Positions 10,667 through 19,499 of a DNA stretch of 64,000 nucleotides are shown piece by piece. The stretch is taken from NCBI RefSeq assembly GCF_026339995.1, contig NZ_JAPEPT010000007.1, positions 297,501 through 361,500 on the forward strand, read 5' to 3'. The translations under genes and the position numbers were made by a program. The stretch comes from Streptomyces sp. NBC_01481 (lineage in GTDB: Bacteria > Actinomycetota > Actinomycetes > Streptomycetales > Streptomycetaceae). The notes beneath the pieces are model-generated. The model saw only the letters and a program-made list of their open reading frames with translations. It did no database searches and was not told the origin of the DNA. Each line of letters begins with the position of its first letter. The first letter of the stretch is position 1.

Positions 10667-11347
10667 ATGGTGCAGAAGGCCAAGATCCTCCTGGTCGATG
10701 ACCGGCCGGAGAATCTGCTCGCGCTGGAGGCGATCCTCTCCGCGCTCGATCAGACACTGGTGCGGGCATCGTCAGGGGAGGAAGCGCTCAAAGCGCTGCT
10801 GACGGACGACTTCGCGGTCATTCTGCTGGATGTCCAGATGCCCGGCATGGACGGATTCGAGACGGCCGCACACATCAAGCGGCGGGAGCGGACCCGGGAC
10901 ATCCCGATCATCTTCCTCACCGCGATCAACCACGGCCCGCACCACACCTTCCGGGGTTACGCCGCGGGTGCGGTCGACTACATCTCCAAGCCCTTCGACC
11001 CGTGGGTACTGCGCGCGAAGGTCTCGGTCTTCGTCGAGCTCTACATGAAGAACTGCCAACTGCGTGAGCAGGCCGCGCTGCTGCGCCTCCAGCTGGAGGG
11101 CGGCGGACACCCGGCGGGGAACAGCAAGGAGCCCGCGGGGCTGCTCGCCGAGCTTTCCGCACGGCTCGCGGCAGTTGAGGAACAGGCCGAGGCGCTGTCC
11201 AAGCAGCTTGACGACGACTCGGCAGATGCCGCCGCCGTAGCCACCGCCGCCCATCTCGAACGCAAACTCACGGGTTTGCGCCGGGCGCTCGACGCGCTGG
11301 AGCCGGGCGCCGGCGGTGGTACGCCGACGCTGCCCTCGCAGAACTGA
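10667..11347 (+). CDS. osaB: Response regulator OsaB-like
   Basis: This 226-residue protein has an N-terminal CheY-like receiver (ILLVDDRPEN; phospho-acceptor Asp55 in VILLDVQMPGMDG; Lys in DYISKPFDP). Its C-terminal half is helical and coiled-coil-like, rich in Leu, Gln, Glu and Arg, with no visible DNA-binding domain. The ATG at 10667 is chosen because GCGAGGAGGA precedes it by about 6 bases; upstream in-frame codons lack this. It lies 244 bases after osaA, so it may also have its own promoter. Position and domains match OsaB (SCO5749), which is required for growth at high osmolarity in S. coelicolor. Confidence 0.88.
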   Translation: MVQKAKILLVDDRPENLLALEAILSALDQTLVRASSGEEALKALLTDDFAVILLDVQMPGMDGFETAAHIKRRERTRDIPIIFLTAINHGPHHTFRGYAAGAVDYISKPFDPWVLRAKVSVFVELYMKNCQLREQAALLRLQLEGGGHPAGNSKEPAGLLAELSARLAAVEEQAEALSKQLDDDSADAAAVATAAHLERKLTGLRRALDALEPGAGGGTPTLPSQN

Positions 11348-11461
11348 ACCGGCACCGGGAGCTTGAGGGACCGTCAGTCTCCGGCCCCCGGACGACGACA
11401 CGAACGGGTGAAGCAGTAGGCACACGTGTCCACTGCGGTCGACACCGGTAACCTCACCATC

Positions 11462-14224
11462 ATGGCCTCACGTACGTCCGGCAAGGGTTCCCAGGGCGCG
11501 GCGGGCACCGCGAAACCGCGCGCCGGCCGTACGACCGGTGCCGCGAAGAAGGCGGCGCCCGCCAAGAAAGCCGCCGCGAAGAAGACCGTGCCCACGAAGA
11601 AAGCACCCGCGAAGAAGGCGGCGGCCAAGAAGGCCGCGCCGAAGCCCGCACCGTCCCCCACGGGGGGCGTGTACCGCCTGGTGCGCGCCCTCTGGCTCGG
11701 TCTCGCCCACGCCGTGGGCGCCATGTTCCGCGGCATAGGGCGGGGCGCCAAGGGTCTGGACCCCGCGCACCGCAAGGACGGCCTGGCGCTGCTGCTCCTC
11801 GCCCTGGGCCTGATCGTCGCCGCGGGTACCTGGTCCAATCTGAGCGGCCCGGTCGGCGATCTCGTCGAGATGCTGGTGACCGGAGCCTTCGGCCGGCTCG
11901 ATCTGCTCGTGCCGATACTGCTGGCCGCGATCGCTGTACGGCTGATCCTGTATCCCGAGAAGCCCGAGGCGAACGGCCGGATCGTGATCGGTCTGTCCGC
12001 GCTCGTCGTCGGTGTGCTCGGCCAGGTTCATATCGCCTGCGGCTCGCCAGGCCGCGGGGAAGGCACCGAGGCGATGCAGGACGCGGGCGGGCTGATCGGC
12101 TGGGCCGCGTCCAAGCCGCTGATCTTCACCATGGGCGAGGTGCTCGCCGTACCGCTGCTCGTACTGCTCACGATCTTCGGGCTGCTCGTCGTCACCGCGA
12201 CCCCCGTCAACGCGATTCCTCAGCGGCTGCGGCTGCTCGGATCCAAGCTGGGCATCGTCGACCCCGTGTACGAGCCGGGGGCGGACGGCGATGCCACCGA
12301 CGACGAGCGTTACGACGAGCAGTGGCGCGAGGCTGTGCCCGGGCGTGCGCGCCGCTCCTCCGCGCGCCGGAGCGAAGCCCCGGCGGACTACGACCCGGAC
12401 CACGCCGAGCAGGAGGCGCTGTCCAGGCGCAGGCGGCCGCGCAGGCCCTCGGTGCAGCCCGCCATGGACCGCCCGATGGACGCCGTGGACGTGGCAGCGG
12501 CGGCAGCCGCCGCACTCGACGGTGCCGTACTGAACGGCATGCCGCCCTCCCCGCTCGTCGCCGACCTCACGCGCGATGTCACCGCCGAGCGCCGACGGGC
12601 GGCGAGCCCGGTGCCCGGCGCGCGCGAGCCGGAGGAGCCCCAGCCGAAGCAGAGCGGGTCGAAGGGATCCGTACCGGATCTGACCAAGCCCGCGCCCGAG
12701 GAGTCACAGCCCCTGCCGGCGCGCGCCGAGCAGCTTCAGCTCTCCGGCGACATCACCTACGCCCTGCCCTCCCTGGACCTGCTGGAGCGCGGCGGCCCGG
12801 GCAAGACGCGCAGCGCCGCCAACGACGCGGTCGTCGCCTCGCTCAGCAACGTCTTCATGGAGTTCAAGGTCGACGCGGCGGTCACCGGCTTCACCCGCGG
12901 TCCGACGGTCACGCGGTACGAGGTGGAGCTGGGCCCGGCCGTGAAGGTCGAGCGGATCACCGCCCTCACCAAGAACATCGCGTACGCCGTCGCCAGCCCC
13001 GACGTACGGATCATCTCCCCGATCCCCGGCAAGTCCGCGGTCGGCATCGAGATCCCGAACTCCGACCGCGAGATGGTCAAGCTCGGCGATGTGCTGCGCC
13101 TCGCCGACGCGGCGGAGGACGACCACCCCATGCTGGTCGCCCTCGGCAAGAACGTCGAGGGCGGCTACGAGATGGCCAACCTCGCCAAGATGCCGCACGT
13201 CCTGGTCGCGGGCGCGACCGGCTCCGGAAAGTCCTCCTGCATCAACTGTCTGATCACCTCGGTCATGGTGCGGGCGACCCCGGAGGACGTACGCATGGTG
13301 CTCGTCGACCCCAAGCGGGTCGAGCTCAACGCGTACGAGGGCATTCCGCACCTGATCACGCCGATCATCACCAACCCCAAGCGGGCCGCCGAGGCGCTTC
13401 AGTGGGTCGTGCGCGAGATGGACCTGCGCTACGACGACCTCGCGGCGTACGGCTACCGCCATATCGACGACTTCAACCAGGCCATCAGGAACGGCAAGGT
13501 CAAGCCGCCGGAGGGCAGCGAGCGCGAGCTCACGCCGTATCCCTATCTGCTGGTCATCGTCGACGAGCTCGCCGATCTGATGATGGTCGCGCCGCGCGAT
13601 GTCGAGGACGCCATCGTCCGCATCACCCAGCTGGCTCGCGCCGCCGGCATCCATCTGGTTCTGGCGACCCAGCGGCCGTCCGTCGATGTCGTCACCGGTC
13701 TGATCAAGGCGAACGTGCCCTCACGGCTGGCCTTCGCGACATCGTCGCTCGCCGACAGCCGGGTCATCCTCGACCAGCCCGGCGCCGAGAAGCTGATCGG
13801 CAAGGGCGACGGCCTCTTCCTGCCGATGGGCGCCAACAAGCCCACCCGTATGCAGGGCGCCTTCGTCACCGAGGACGAAGTCGCGGCGATCGTCCAGCAC
13901 TGCAAAGATCAGATGGCGCCCGTCTTCCGCGAGGACGTCGTGGTCGGCACCAAGCAGAAGAAGGAGATCGACGAGGACATCGGCGACGACCTCGATCTGC
14001 TCTGCCAGGCGGCCGAGCTGGTCGTGTCCACCCAGTTCGGGTCGACGTCGATGCTCCAGCGGAAGTTGCGTGTGGGCTTCGCGAAGGCGGGAAGACTGAT
14101 GGATCTGATGGAGTCGCGGAGCATCGTCGGGCCGAGCGAGGGCTCCAAGGCGCGCGACGTTCTCGTGAAACCTGATGAGCTGGACGGAGTGCTCGCCGTG
14201 ATACGCGGGGAGTCCGAGTCGTAA
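11462..14224 (+). CDS. ftsK: DNA translocase FtsK/SpoIIIE
   Basis: This 920-residue septal DNA pump moves chromosomes out of closing sporulation septa. The N-terminus is an Ala/Lys/Pro-rich tail (about 1-65). About four membrane segments follow between about 104 and 250, then a charged linker. The motor has Walker A VAGATGSGKSS (Lys590) and Walker B PYLLVIVDELADL (about 695). The C-terminal gamma winged helix (about 846-920) reads KOPS-type sequences. I prefer the ATG at 11462: a -10-like TAACCT (11449-11454) lies 7 bases upstream, suggesting a leaderless mRNA. A GTG at 11426 would add 12 residues. Confidence 0.93.
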   Translation: MASRTSGKGSQGAAGTAKPRAGRTTGAAKKAAPAKKAAAKKTVPTKKAPAKKAAAKKAAPKPAPSPTGGVYRLVRALWLGLAHAVGAMFRGIGRGAKGLDPAHRKDGLALLLLALGLIVAAGTWSNLSGPVGDLVEMLVTGAFGRLDLLVPILLAAIAVRLILYPEKPEANGRIVIGLSALVVGVLGQVHIACGSPGRGEGTEAMQDAGGLIGWAASKPLIFTMGEVLAVPLLVLLTIFGLLVVTATPVNAIPQRLRLLGSKLGIVDPVYEPGADGDATDDERYDEQWREAVPGRARRSSARRSEAPADYDPDHAEQEALSRRRRPRRPSVQPAMDRPMDAVDVAAAAAAALDGAVLNGMPPSPLVADLTRDVTAERRRAASPVPGAREPEEPQPKQSGSKGSVPDLTKPAPEESQPLPARAEQLQLSGDITYALPSLDLLERGGPGKTRSAANDAVVASLSNVFMEFKVDAAVTGFTRGPTVTRYEVELGPAVKVERITALTKNIAYAVASPDVRIISPIPGKSAVGIEIPNSDREMVKLGDVLRLADAAEDDHPMLVALGKNVEGGYEMANLAKMPHVLVAGATGSGKSSCINCLITSVMVRATPEDVRMVLVDPKRVELNAYEGIPHLITPIITNPKRAAEALQWVVREMDLRYDDLAAYGYRHIDDFNQAIRNGKVKPPEGSERELTPYPYLLVIVDELADLMMVAPRDVEDAIVRITQLARAAGIHLVLATQRPSVDVVTGLIKANVPSRLAFATSSLADSRVILDQPGAEKLIGKGDGLFLPMGANKPTRMQGAFVTEDEVAAIVQHCKDQMAPVFREDVVVGTKQKKEIDEDIGDDLDLLCQAAELVVSTQFGSTSMLQRKLRVGFAKAGRLMDLMESRSIVGPSEGSKARDVLVKPDELDGVLAVIRGESES

Positions 14225-14342
14225 CCCTTCTGAGAGCAACCGTTTCCCTTGGTCGTACGTCAAGTTGGAGGGAGGGACAGCCATATGTCCCACCATCGGG
14301 ACAGCCCGCCATTCTGATGGCGTACAAACTCCCTCCGCCCGG

Positions 14343-14373
14343 TTGCCCCACCCTTTCGTACCACCCATAGACT
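14343..14373 (+). promoter_or_regulatory. Candidate promoter of the RodZ-like gene
   Basis: TTGCCC (14343-14348) and TAGACT (14368-14373) are 19 bases apart. A start near 14380 would give a leader of about 34 bases before the GTG at 14414. The call rests on motif match only. Confidence 0.35.
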
Positions 14374-14413
14374 GAACCTCCAGCAGGTGGCTACACGCTC
14401 GAAAGGCGCCCCC

Positions 14414-15247
14414 GTGTCCATCGGCAACTCCCCCGAAGACGACCGGCCTTCAGTCGAACCCCCGGCTGAGGACGACCGGCCTTCGATCGGACGTGCGCTC
14501 CAGGAAGCCCGCACCGCCGCAGGTCTGACCGTTGACGAGGTCAGCTCCTCCACCCGGGTGCGCGTCCCGATCGTGCACGCGATCGAAGAGGACGACTTCT
14601 CCCGCTGTGGCGGCGACGTCTACGCGCGCGGTCATATCCGCACGATCGCGCGTGCCGTCGGGCTCGATCCCGATCCGCTCGTCGCGCAGTACGACGCGGA
14701 CCACGGCGGCCGTCCCGCCCCCACACCTGCCGCGCCGCTCTTCGAGGCCGAACGCATCCGTCCCGAACGCGGCCGTCCCAACTGGACCGCCGCCATGGTC
14801 GCCGCGATCGTCGCGGTGATCGGCTTCGTCGGCTTCACGCTCGTCAACGGCGGCGACAGCGGCAACAAGGACAACCATGTGGCGGAGGGCCCGGCGCCCG
14901 ACCAGAAGCCCACGCCGACAAAGCCCGCCCCGGCCAAGCCCGCCGATCCCACCCCCTCCGACAGTGCCATCGCGGCGGTGCCGAAGGACAAGGTGACGGT
15001 GAAGCTCTCCGTCCTGGACGACAAGAGCTGGATCTCCGCCAAATCGCACAACGGCAAGCTGCTCTTCGACGGAACCCTCCTCAAAGGCGAGTCCAAGACC
15101 TTCCAGGACGACGAGCGGGTCGACCTGATCCTCGGGAACGCCGGCGCGATCGAGCTGTATGTGAACGGCAAGAAGGTCGAGGACGAGTTCGAGACGGGCC
15201 AGGTCGAGCGGCTCTCCTACACCAAGGGCGACCCCGAGGTCGGCTAG
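14414..15247 (+). CDS. RodZ-like protein: HTH_25, one membrane segment, DUF4115
   Basis: This 277-residue protein has a cytoplasmic Cro/CI-type helix-turn-helix (about 22-95: IGRALQEARTAAGLTVDEVS ... IEEDDF). It then has one membrane segment (WTAAMVAAIVAVIGFVGFTL, about 125-145), a Pro/Thr/Lys-rich extracellular stalk and a C-terminal beta-rich DUF4115 domain. RodZ links MreB to wall synthesis in rods; in Streptomyces the role is less clear. The GTG at 14414 follows GAAAGG by about 8 bases. A GTG at 14387 is possible but has a poorer ribosome site. It sits between ftsK and rimO, as in related genomes. Confidence 0.8.
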   Translation: MSIGNSPEDDRPSVEPPAEDDRPSIGRALQEARTAAGLTVDEVSSSTRVRVPIVHAIEEDDFSRCGGDVYARGHIRTIARAVGLDPDPLVAQYDADHGGRPAPTPAAPLFEAERIRPERGRPNWTAAMVAAIVAVIGFVGFTLVNGGDSGNKDNHVAEGPAPDQKPTPTKPAPAKPADPTPSDSAIAAVPKDKVTVKLSVLDDKSWISAKSHNGKLLFDGTLLKGESKTFQDDERVDLILGNAGAIELYVNGKKVEDEFETGQVERLSYTKGDPEVG

Positions 15248-15318
15248 CTCGCAAGGCGTCGAGGGGCCCAGAACCCTGGGGGCAGGGGCGTGGGTCAGGA
15301 CAAAGTAGTCTTGAGCCC

Positions 15319-16776
15319 ATGCCCGAACGCCGTACCGTCGCCCTTGTCACTCTTGGCTGCGCCCGTAACGAGGTGGACTCGGAGGAGCTTGCAGGCCGCT
15401 TGGCAGCGGACGGCTGGGAGCTCGTCGAGGAAGCCTCCGACGCGGATGTCGCAGTCGTCAACACCTGCGGATTCGTCGAGGCCGCCAAGAAGGACTCCGT
15501 CGACGCCCTGCTCGAAGCCAACGACCTCAAGGACCACGGCCGGACCCAGGCCGTGGTCGCCGTCGGCTGCATGGCCGAGCGGTACGGCAAGGAGCTGGCC
15601 GAGGCGCTGCCCGAGGCGGACGGTGTGCTCGGCTTCGACGACTACGCCGACATCTCCGACCGCCTGCAGACCATCCTCAACGGCGGCAGCCACGCCTCGC
15701 ACACCCCGCGCGACCGCCGCAAGCTGCTGCCGCTGAGCCCGGTCGAGCGCCAGGAGGCCGGCATGGACGTGGCGCTGCCGGGGCACGGTGCGCCGGCGGA
15801 TCTTCCGGAAGGCGTCGCGCCCGCCTCCGGGCCTCGCGCCCCGCTGCGCCGCCGGCTCGACACCAGCCCTGTCGCCTCCGTGAAGCTGGCATCCGGCTGC
15901 GACCGGCGCTGCTCGTTCTGCGCCATCCCGTCCTTCCGTGGCTCCTTCATCTCGCGGCGGCCGAGCGATGTGCTCGGCGAGACGCGCTGGCTGGCCGAGC
16001 AGGGCGTCAAGGAGGTCATGCTCGTCTCCGAGAACAACACCTCCTACGGCAAGGACCTCGGCGACATCCGCCTGCTGGAGACCCTGCTGCCCGAGCTCGC
16101 CGAGGTCGACGGCATCGAGCGGGTGCGGGTCAGCTATCTGCAGCCCGCAGAGATGCGGCCGGGGCTGATCGACGTCCTCACCTCGACACCGAAGATCGCC
16201 CCCTACTTCGACCTGTCCTTTCAGCACTCAGCGCCTGACGTGCTGCGCGCGATGCGGCGCTTCGGCGACACCGAACGCTTCCTGGAGCTGCTGGAGACCA
16301 TCCGCGGCAAGGCTCCGCAGGCGGGTGTGCGGTCCAACTTCATCGTCGGCTTCCCGGGCGAGAGCGAGGCGGACTTCGCCGAACTGGAACGCTTCCTCAC
16401 CGAGGCGCGCCTGGACGCCATCGGCGTCTTCGGCTACTCCGACGAGGACGGCACCGAGGCGGTCTCGTACGACAACAAGCTCGACGCCGACGTCATCGCT
16501 GAGCGCCTCGACCACCTGTCGCGGCTCGCGGAGGAGCTGACCGCCCAGCGCGCCGAGGAGCGTCTCGGCGAGACGCTCGAGGTGCTCGTCGAGTCGGTGG
16601 ACGGCGAGGACGGTGCGGTGGGCCGTGCGCTGCACCAGGCTCCCGAGACCGACGGCCAGGTCGTCTTCACCACGGGGGACGGGCTTGTGCCCGGCCGTAT
16701 CGTCATGGCAAAGGCAGTGGATACGGAAGGCGTCGACCTGGTGGCCGAATGTCTTCCCGAGGAGGCAGGCAGATGA
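15319..16776 (+). CDS. rimO: Ribosomal protein S12 methylthiotransferase RimO
   Basis: This 485-residue radical-SAM enzyme methylthiolates an aspartate of ribosomal protein S12. The N-terminal MTTase domain has the three cluster cysteines in LGCARNEVD, NTCGFVEAA and GCMAER. The radical-SAM domain has SGCDRRCSFCAIPS (CxxxCxxC), and a TRAM domain ends the protein. A Pro/Arg-rich insert (about 140-185) separates the two domains, and GCDRRCSFC with SFRGSFISRRP separates it from MiaB, which is also in this window. A -10-like TAGTCT (15306-15311) lies 7 bases before the ATG, so the mRNA may be leaderless. Its stop overlaps the pgsA start (ATGA). Confidence 0.92.
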   Translation: MPERRTVALVTLGCARNEVDSEELAGRLAADGWELVEEASDADVAVVNTCGFVEAAKKDSVDALLEANDLKDHGRTQAVVAVGCMAERYGKELAEALPEADGVLGFDDYADISDRLQTILNGGSHASHTPRDRRKLLPLSPVERQEAGMDVALPGHGAPADLPEGVAPASGPRAPLRRRLDTSPVASVKLASGCDRRCSFCAIPSFRGSFISRRPSDVLGETRWLAEQGVKEVMLVSENNTSYGKDLGDIRLLETLLPELAEVDGIERVRVSYLQPAEMRPGLIDVLTSTPKIAPYFDLSFQHSAPDVLRAMRRFGDTERFLELLETIRGKAPQAGVRSNFIVGFPGESEADFAELERFLTEARLDAIGVFGYSDEDGTEAVSYDNKLDADVIAERLDHLSRLAEELTAQRAEERLGETLEVLVESVDGEDGAVGRALHQAPETDGQVVFTTGDGLVPGRIVMAKAVDTEGVDLVAECLPEEAGR

Positions 16777-17438
16777 CCGGAGTGCCGGCATCCGCGGGGG
16801 GCGGCACGGGTAGGCCGGCGCCCGGCGGCAAGCTGGGCGCTGCGGCCGTCAATCAGGCCAGCCTCTGGAACATCGCCAACATCCTCACCATGGTGCGGCT
16901 GGTGCTCGTGCCGGCCTTCGTCGTGCTAATGCTCCAGGACGGCGGCTACGACCCGGCCTGGCGGGCCTGGGCGTGGGCGGCGTTCGCCGTGGCCATGATC
17001 ACCGACATCTTCGACGGCCACCTGGCGCGGGCGTACAACCTCGTCACCGACTTCGGGAAGATCGCCGACCCGATCGCCGACAAGGCGATCATGGCGGCCG
17101 GGCTGATCTGTCTGTCGGCGCTCGGCGATCTGCCGTGGTGGGTGACCGGAGTGATTCTCTTCCGGGAGCTCGGAATCACGGTGATGCGGTTCTGGGTGAT
17201 CCGGCATGGAGTAATTCCCGCCAGTCGCGGTGGCAAAATGAAGACCCTCGCGCAGGGCACGGCGGTCGGTATGTACGTTCTGGCGCTGACCGGGCCGCTG
17301 GCCACTCTTCGCTTCTGGGTGATGGCCGTTGCCGTCGTGCTGACGGTTCTCACGGGCCTCGACTATGTGCGACAGGCGATTGTGCTGAGGCGCAGGGGAC
17401 TGGCGGCGGAACGGGCCGCGGCAGGGAACACGCGGTGA
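16773..17438 (+). CDS. pgsA: CDP-diacylglycerol--glycerol-3-phosphate 3-phosphatidyltransferase
   Basis: This 221-residue membrane enzyme makes phosphatidylglycerophosphate, the first committed step to phosphatidylglycerol and cardiolipin. The full CDP-alcohol phosphotransferase signature D-x2-D-G-x2-A-R-x8-G-x3-D-x3-D is present (DIFDGHLAR ... GKIADPIAD). Several hydrophobic helices surround it, and the first 25 residues are a Gly-rich non-conserved tail. The ATG at 16773 has GAGGAGG upstream and overlaps the rimO stop by four bases, so translation is probably coupled. Its own stop overlaps the cinA GTG. Confidence 0.9.
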   Translation: MTGVPASAGGGTGRPAPGGKLGAAAVNQASLWNIANILTMVRLVLVPAFVVLMLQDGGYDPAWRAWAWAAFAVAMITDIFDGHLARAYNLVTDFGKIADPIADKAIMAAGLICLSALGDLPWWVTGVILFRELGITVMRFWVIRHGVIPASRGGKMKTLAQGTAVGMYVLALTGPLATLRFWVMAVAVVLTVLTGLDYVRQAIVLRRRGLAAERAAAGNTR

Positions 17439-17944
17439 CGACCGCGGCTCGGGTGCTTGCTCTGCTTGCGGAGCGTGGCGAGACGCTGGCCGTCGCCGAG
17501 TCGCTCACCGGCGGTCTGGTGGCCGCCGAGCTGACCGCCGTACCGGGAGCCTCGAAGACCTTCCGCGGCTCCGTGACGGCGTACGCAACCACTCTGAAGA
17601 GGGATGTTCTCGGCGTCGACGGGACCCTTCTGGCGGAGCGTGGCGCGGTGGATCCCGAGGTTGCACAGCAGATGGCGGCCGGTGTGCGGGAGGTGCTGGG
17701 CGCTTCCTGGGGCATCGCGACCACGGGTGTGGCGGGCCCCGAACCGCAGGACGGGCAGCCCGTCGGGACGGTCTATGTGGCGGTCGCGGGACCGGACCGC
17801 GCCGGGAAGGTGGCCGCTCTGCGATTGAACGGTGGCCGGGTGGACATCCGTAGAGAGAGTGTACGGAGCGTGCTCGAACTGCTCTCGGGCGAACTCCATG
17901 AAAATGCGCGGACACAGGATACGGAACAGAACGGGGGGACTTGA
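17435..17944 (+). CDS. cinA: CinA-family nicotinamide-nucleotide amidohydrolase
   Basis: This 169-residue protein is the C-terminal (PncC) CinA domain alone, which deamidates nicotinamide mononucleotide in pyridine-nucleotide recycling. Conserved segments are AVAESLTGGLVAAELT, FRGSVTAYA, MAAGVRE and TTGVAGPEPQDGQPVGTVYVA. The N-terminal molybdopterin-like domain of full CinA is absent, which is usual in actinobacteria. The GTG at 17435 overlaps the pgsA stop (GTGA), so it is translationally coupled. The gene is third in the rimO-pgsA-cinA unit and is followed by clgR. Confidence 0.9.
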   Translation: MTTAARVLALLAERGETLAVAESLTGGLVAAELTAVPGASKTFRGSVTAYATTLKRDVLGVDGTLLAERGAVDPEVAQQMAAGVREVLGASWGIATTGVAGPEPQDGQPVGTVYVAVAGPDRAGKVAALRLNGGRVDIRRESVRSVLELLSGELHENARTQDTEQNGGT

Positions 17945-18053
17945 TGTTTGCAGCCCTGAGTGAACACGACATCGCTCCCCGCACGGCCGCGGCACGAGGC
18001 GGTACGGTGGGGCGTGAAGGATGCGGCTACGCGGTCCGAGGAGGGAGCCACCG

Positions 18054-18437
18054 ATGATTCTGCTCCGTCGCCTGCTGGGTGACGTGCTGCGTCGGCAGCG
18101 CCAGCGCCAGGGCCGTACTCTGCGCGAAGTCTCCTCGTCCGCCCGAGTATCGCTCGGCTATCTCTCCGAGGTGGAGCGGGGGCAGAAGGAGGCTTCCTCC
18201 GAGCTGCTCTCCGCGATCTGCGACGCGCTTGACGTACGGATGTCCGAGCTCATGCGAGAAGTGAGCGACGAGCTGTCGCTGGCCGAGCTGGCCGAGTCGG
18301 CAGCGGCCAGCGAGCCGGTGCCTGCGCCAGTACGCCCGATGCTCAATTCCGTCTCCGTGACGTCGGTGGCGGGTGTGCCGACGGAGCGGGTGACCATCAA
18401 GGCGCCTGCGGAGGCGGTCGACGTCGTCGCCGCCTGA
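18054..18437 (+). CDS. clgR: Clp gene regulator ClgR, HTH XRE family
   Basis: This 127-residue activator of protease genes (clpP, clpC, lon in Streptomyces and relatives) has an N-terminal XRE helix-turn-helix (about 8-65: LLGDVLRRQRQRQGRTLREVS ... SLGYLSEVERGQKEAS). Its tail ends in Val-Val-Ala-Ala, which could be read by Clp proteases, because ClgR is itself a Clp substrate. GAGGAGGGA lies 8 bases before the ATG. Placement after pgsA/cinA matches the clgR locus in mycobacteria and corynebacteria. No clear ClgR box was found in the 109 bases upstream. A strong terminator follows. Confidence 0.88.
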   Translation: MILLRRLLGDVLRRQRQRQGRTLREVSSSARVSLGYLSEVERGQKEASSELLSAICDALDVRMSELMREVSDELSLAELAESAAASEPVPAPVRPMLNSVSVTSVAGVPTERVTIKAPAEAVDVVAA

Positions 18438-18471
18438 TCCGTACGGCTCTGTACGGCCTGGTTTGCAGCTG

Positions 18472-18508
18472 AGCCCCGACTGGTACGCGAGTACCGGTCG
18501 GGGCTTTC
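18472..18508 (+). terminator. Terminator after clgR
   Basis: A long inverted repeat AGCCCCGACTGGTAC / GTACCGGTCGGGGCT with loop GCGA is followed by TTCGC. It starts 34 bases after the clgR stop and isolates the downstream dps gene. Confidence 0.88.
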
Positions 18509-18583
18509 GCTTGCCCTGGATGTCCCGTTTGTGGTGGCTGTGTAATCGTGGGCGGGTAGCTGCGAACCGAGTGGAGGACACGG

Positions 18584-19054
18584 ATGTCTGTCGTGAAGAG
18601 CTCTCTGTCCGAGGCGGACCTCAAGGCGGTCGGCGACGCGCTCAGGGGTGCGCTCGTCGACCTGGTGGATCTCGCGCTGGTGGCGAAGCAGGTCCACTGG
18701 AATGTCGTGGGCCCGCGCTTCAGGTCCGTACATCTGCAGCTCGACGAGGTGGTGGACACCGCGCGACAGCACTCCGACACGGTGGCCGAGCGTGCGTCGG
18801 CGATCGGGGTGACGCCGGACGGGCGGGCCGCGACGGTGGCGGCGCAGAGTGCGATCGGCGCGGTGCCCGAGGGGTGGATCAAGGACGGGGATGCCGTGCG
18901 GACGCTGGTGGACGCACTGGGGGCGGTGATCGGGCGCATGCGGGAGCGGATCGTGGTGACCGCGGATCCGGATCCGGTGAGCCAGGACGTGCTGATCGGG
19001 CTGACGGCGGATCTGGAGAAGCACGCGTGGATGTTCCAGGCGGAGAGCGCATAG
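18584..19054 (+). CDS. dpsB: Dps-family ferritin-like DNA-protection protein
   Basis: This 156-residue protein is the standard Dps length, without long N- or C-terminal tails. The four-helix ferritin fold signature and intersubunit ferroxidase residues are visible in KQVHWNVVGPRF ... HLQLDEVVD. Dps dodecamers store iron and protect or compact nucleoid DNA during stress and sporulation. The ATG has GTGGAGGAC upstream. Its place directly after clgR suggests it corresponds to S. coelicolor DpsB (SCO5756); the paralogue assignment is from gene order and less sure than the family. Confidence 0.87.
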   Translation: MSVVKSSLSEADLKAVGDALRGALVDLVDLALVAKQVHWNVVGPRFRSVHLQLDEVVDTARQHSDTVAERASAIGVTPDGRAATVAAQSAIGAVPEGWIKDGDAVRTLVDALGAVIGRMRERIVVTADPDPVSQDVLIGLTADLEKHAWMFQAESA

Positions 19055-19229
19055 GTCCGGGCTTCGGGTTTCGTGCGTCTCGCTTCCGGCGGGCTTCGGG
19101 CGGCTGCGGGCTTTGGCGTCCCGGCGCACCCTGGAGAGAGGCGATCGGCGCACTGTGCGCCGGCTTGGGCTCCGGTGCGCCCTCCCGTGGGCGATTGCGC
19201 CGGTCTAGCGTGGACCGGAGGAGGCAGCC

Positions 19230-19499
19230 ATGGCAGTACGCGGGGTCGCGCCGGTGGTCGCCCTGGGCCTGGTGGCGGGCGGGCTGTGGTGGTGGGCCGT
19301 GCTGCGGCTGGTGATGGTGCCCGAGCAGTCGGGTCTTGTGGAGGGCGCGGTGGCAGCGGGCGGATGGGGGCTGAGCCTGCTGCCCGTGCATGTGACAGCG
19401 TCCCGCGGGAGCACGGCCGGGATCGGTGCGGTGCGCGAGGTCAGGATCACCAGGGCATCGCGACGCCGCCGTTCGGGCGGAGGATCTGGCCCGTCGTGA
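19230..19499 (+). CDS. Small membrane protein, function unknown
   Basis: This 89-residue protein has two predicted membrane segments (VVALGLVAGGLWWWAVLRLVM and GLVEGAVAAGGWGLSLLPV) and a basic C-terminus. The ATG has a very good ribosome site (GGAGGAGG, about 7 bases upstream), which supports a real gene. Its last 53 bases overlap the 3' end of the convergent SDR gene. The overlapped Arg/Ser/Gly-rich tail may be a lineage-specific extension. No function can be assigned. Confidence 0.62.
   Translation: MAVRGVAPVVALGLVAGGLWWWAVLRLVMVPEQSGLVEGAVAAGGWGLSLLPVHVTASRGSTAGIGAVREVRITRASRRRRSGGGSGPS

Noticed and set aside
12322..14175. A 617-codon second-frame ORF within ftsK
   Set aside because: The product is Arg/Gly-rich with no motif, while the ftsK frame has Walker A/B and the gamma domain.
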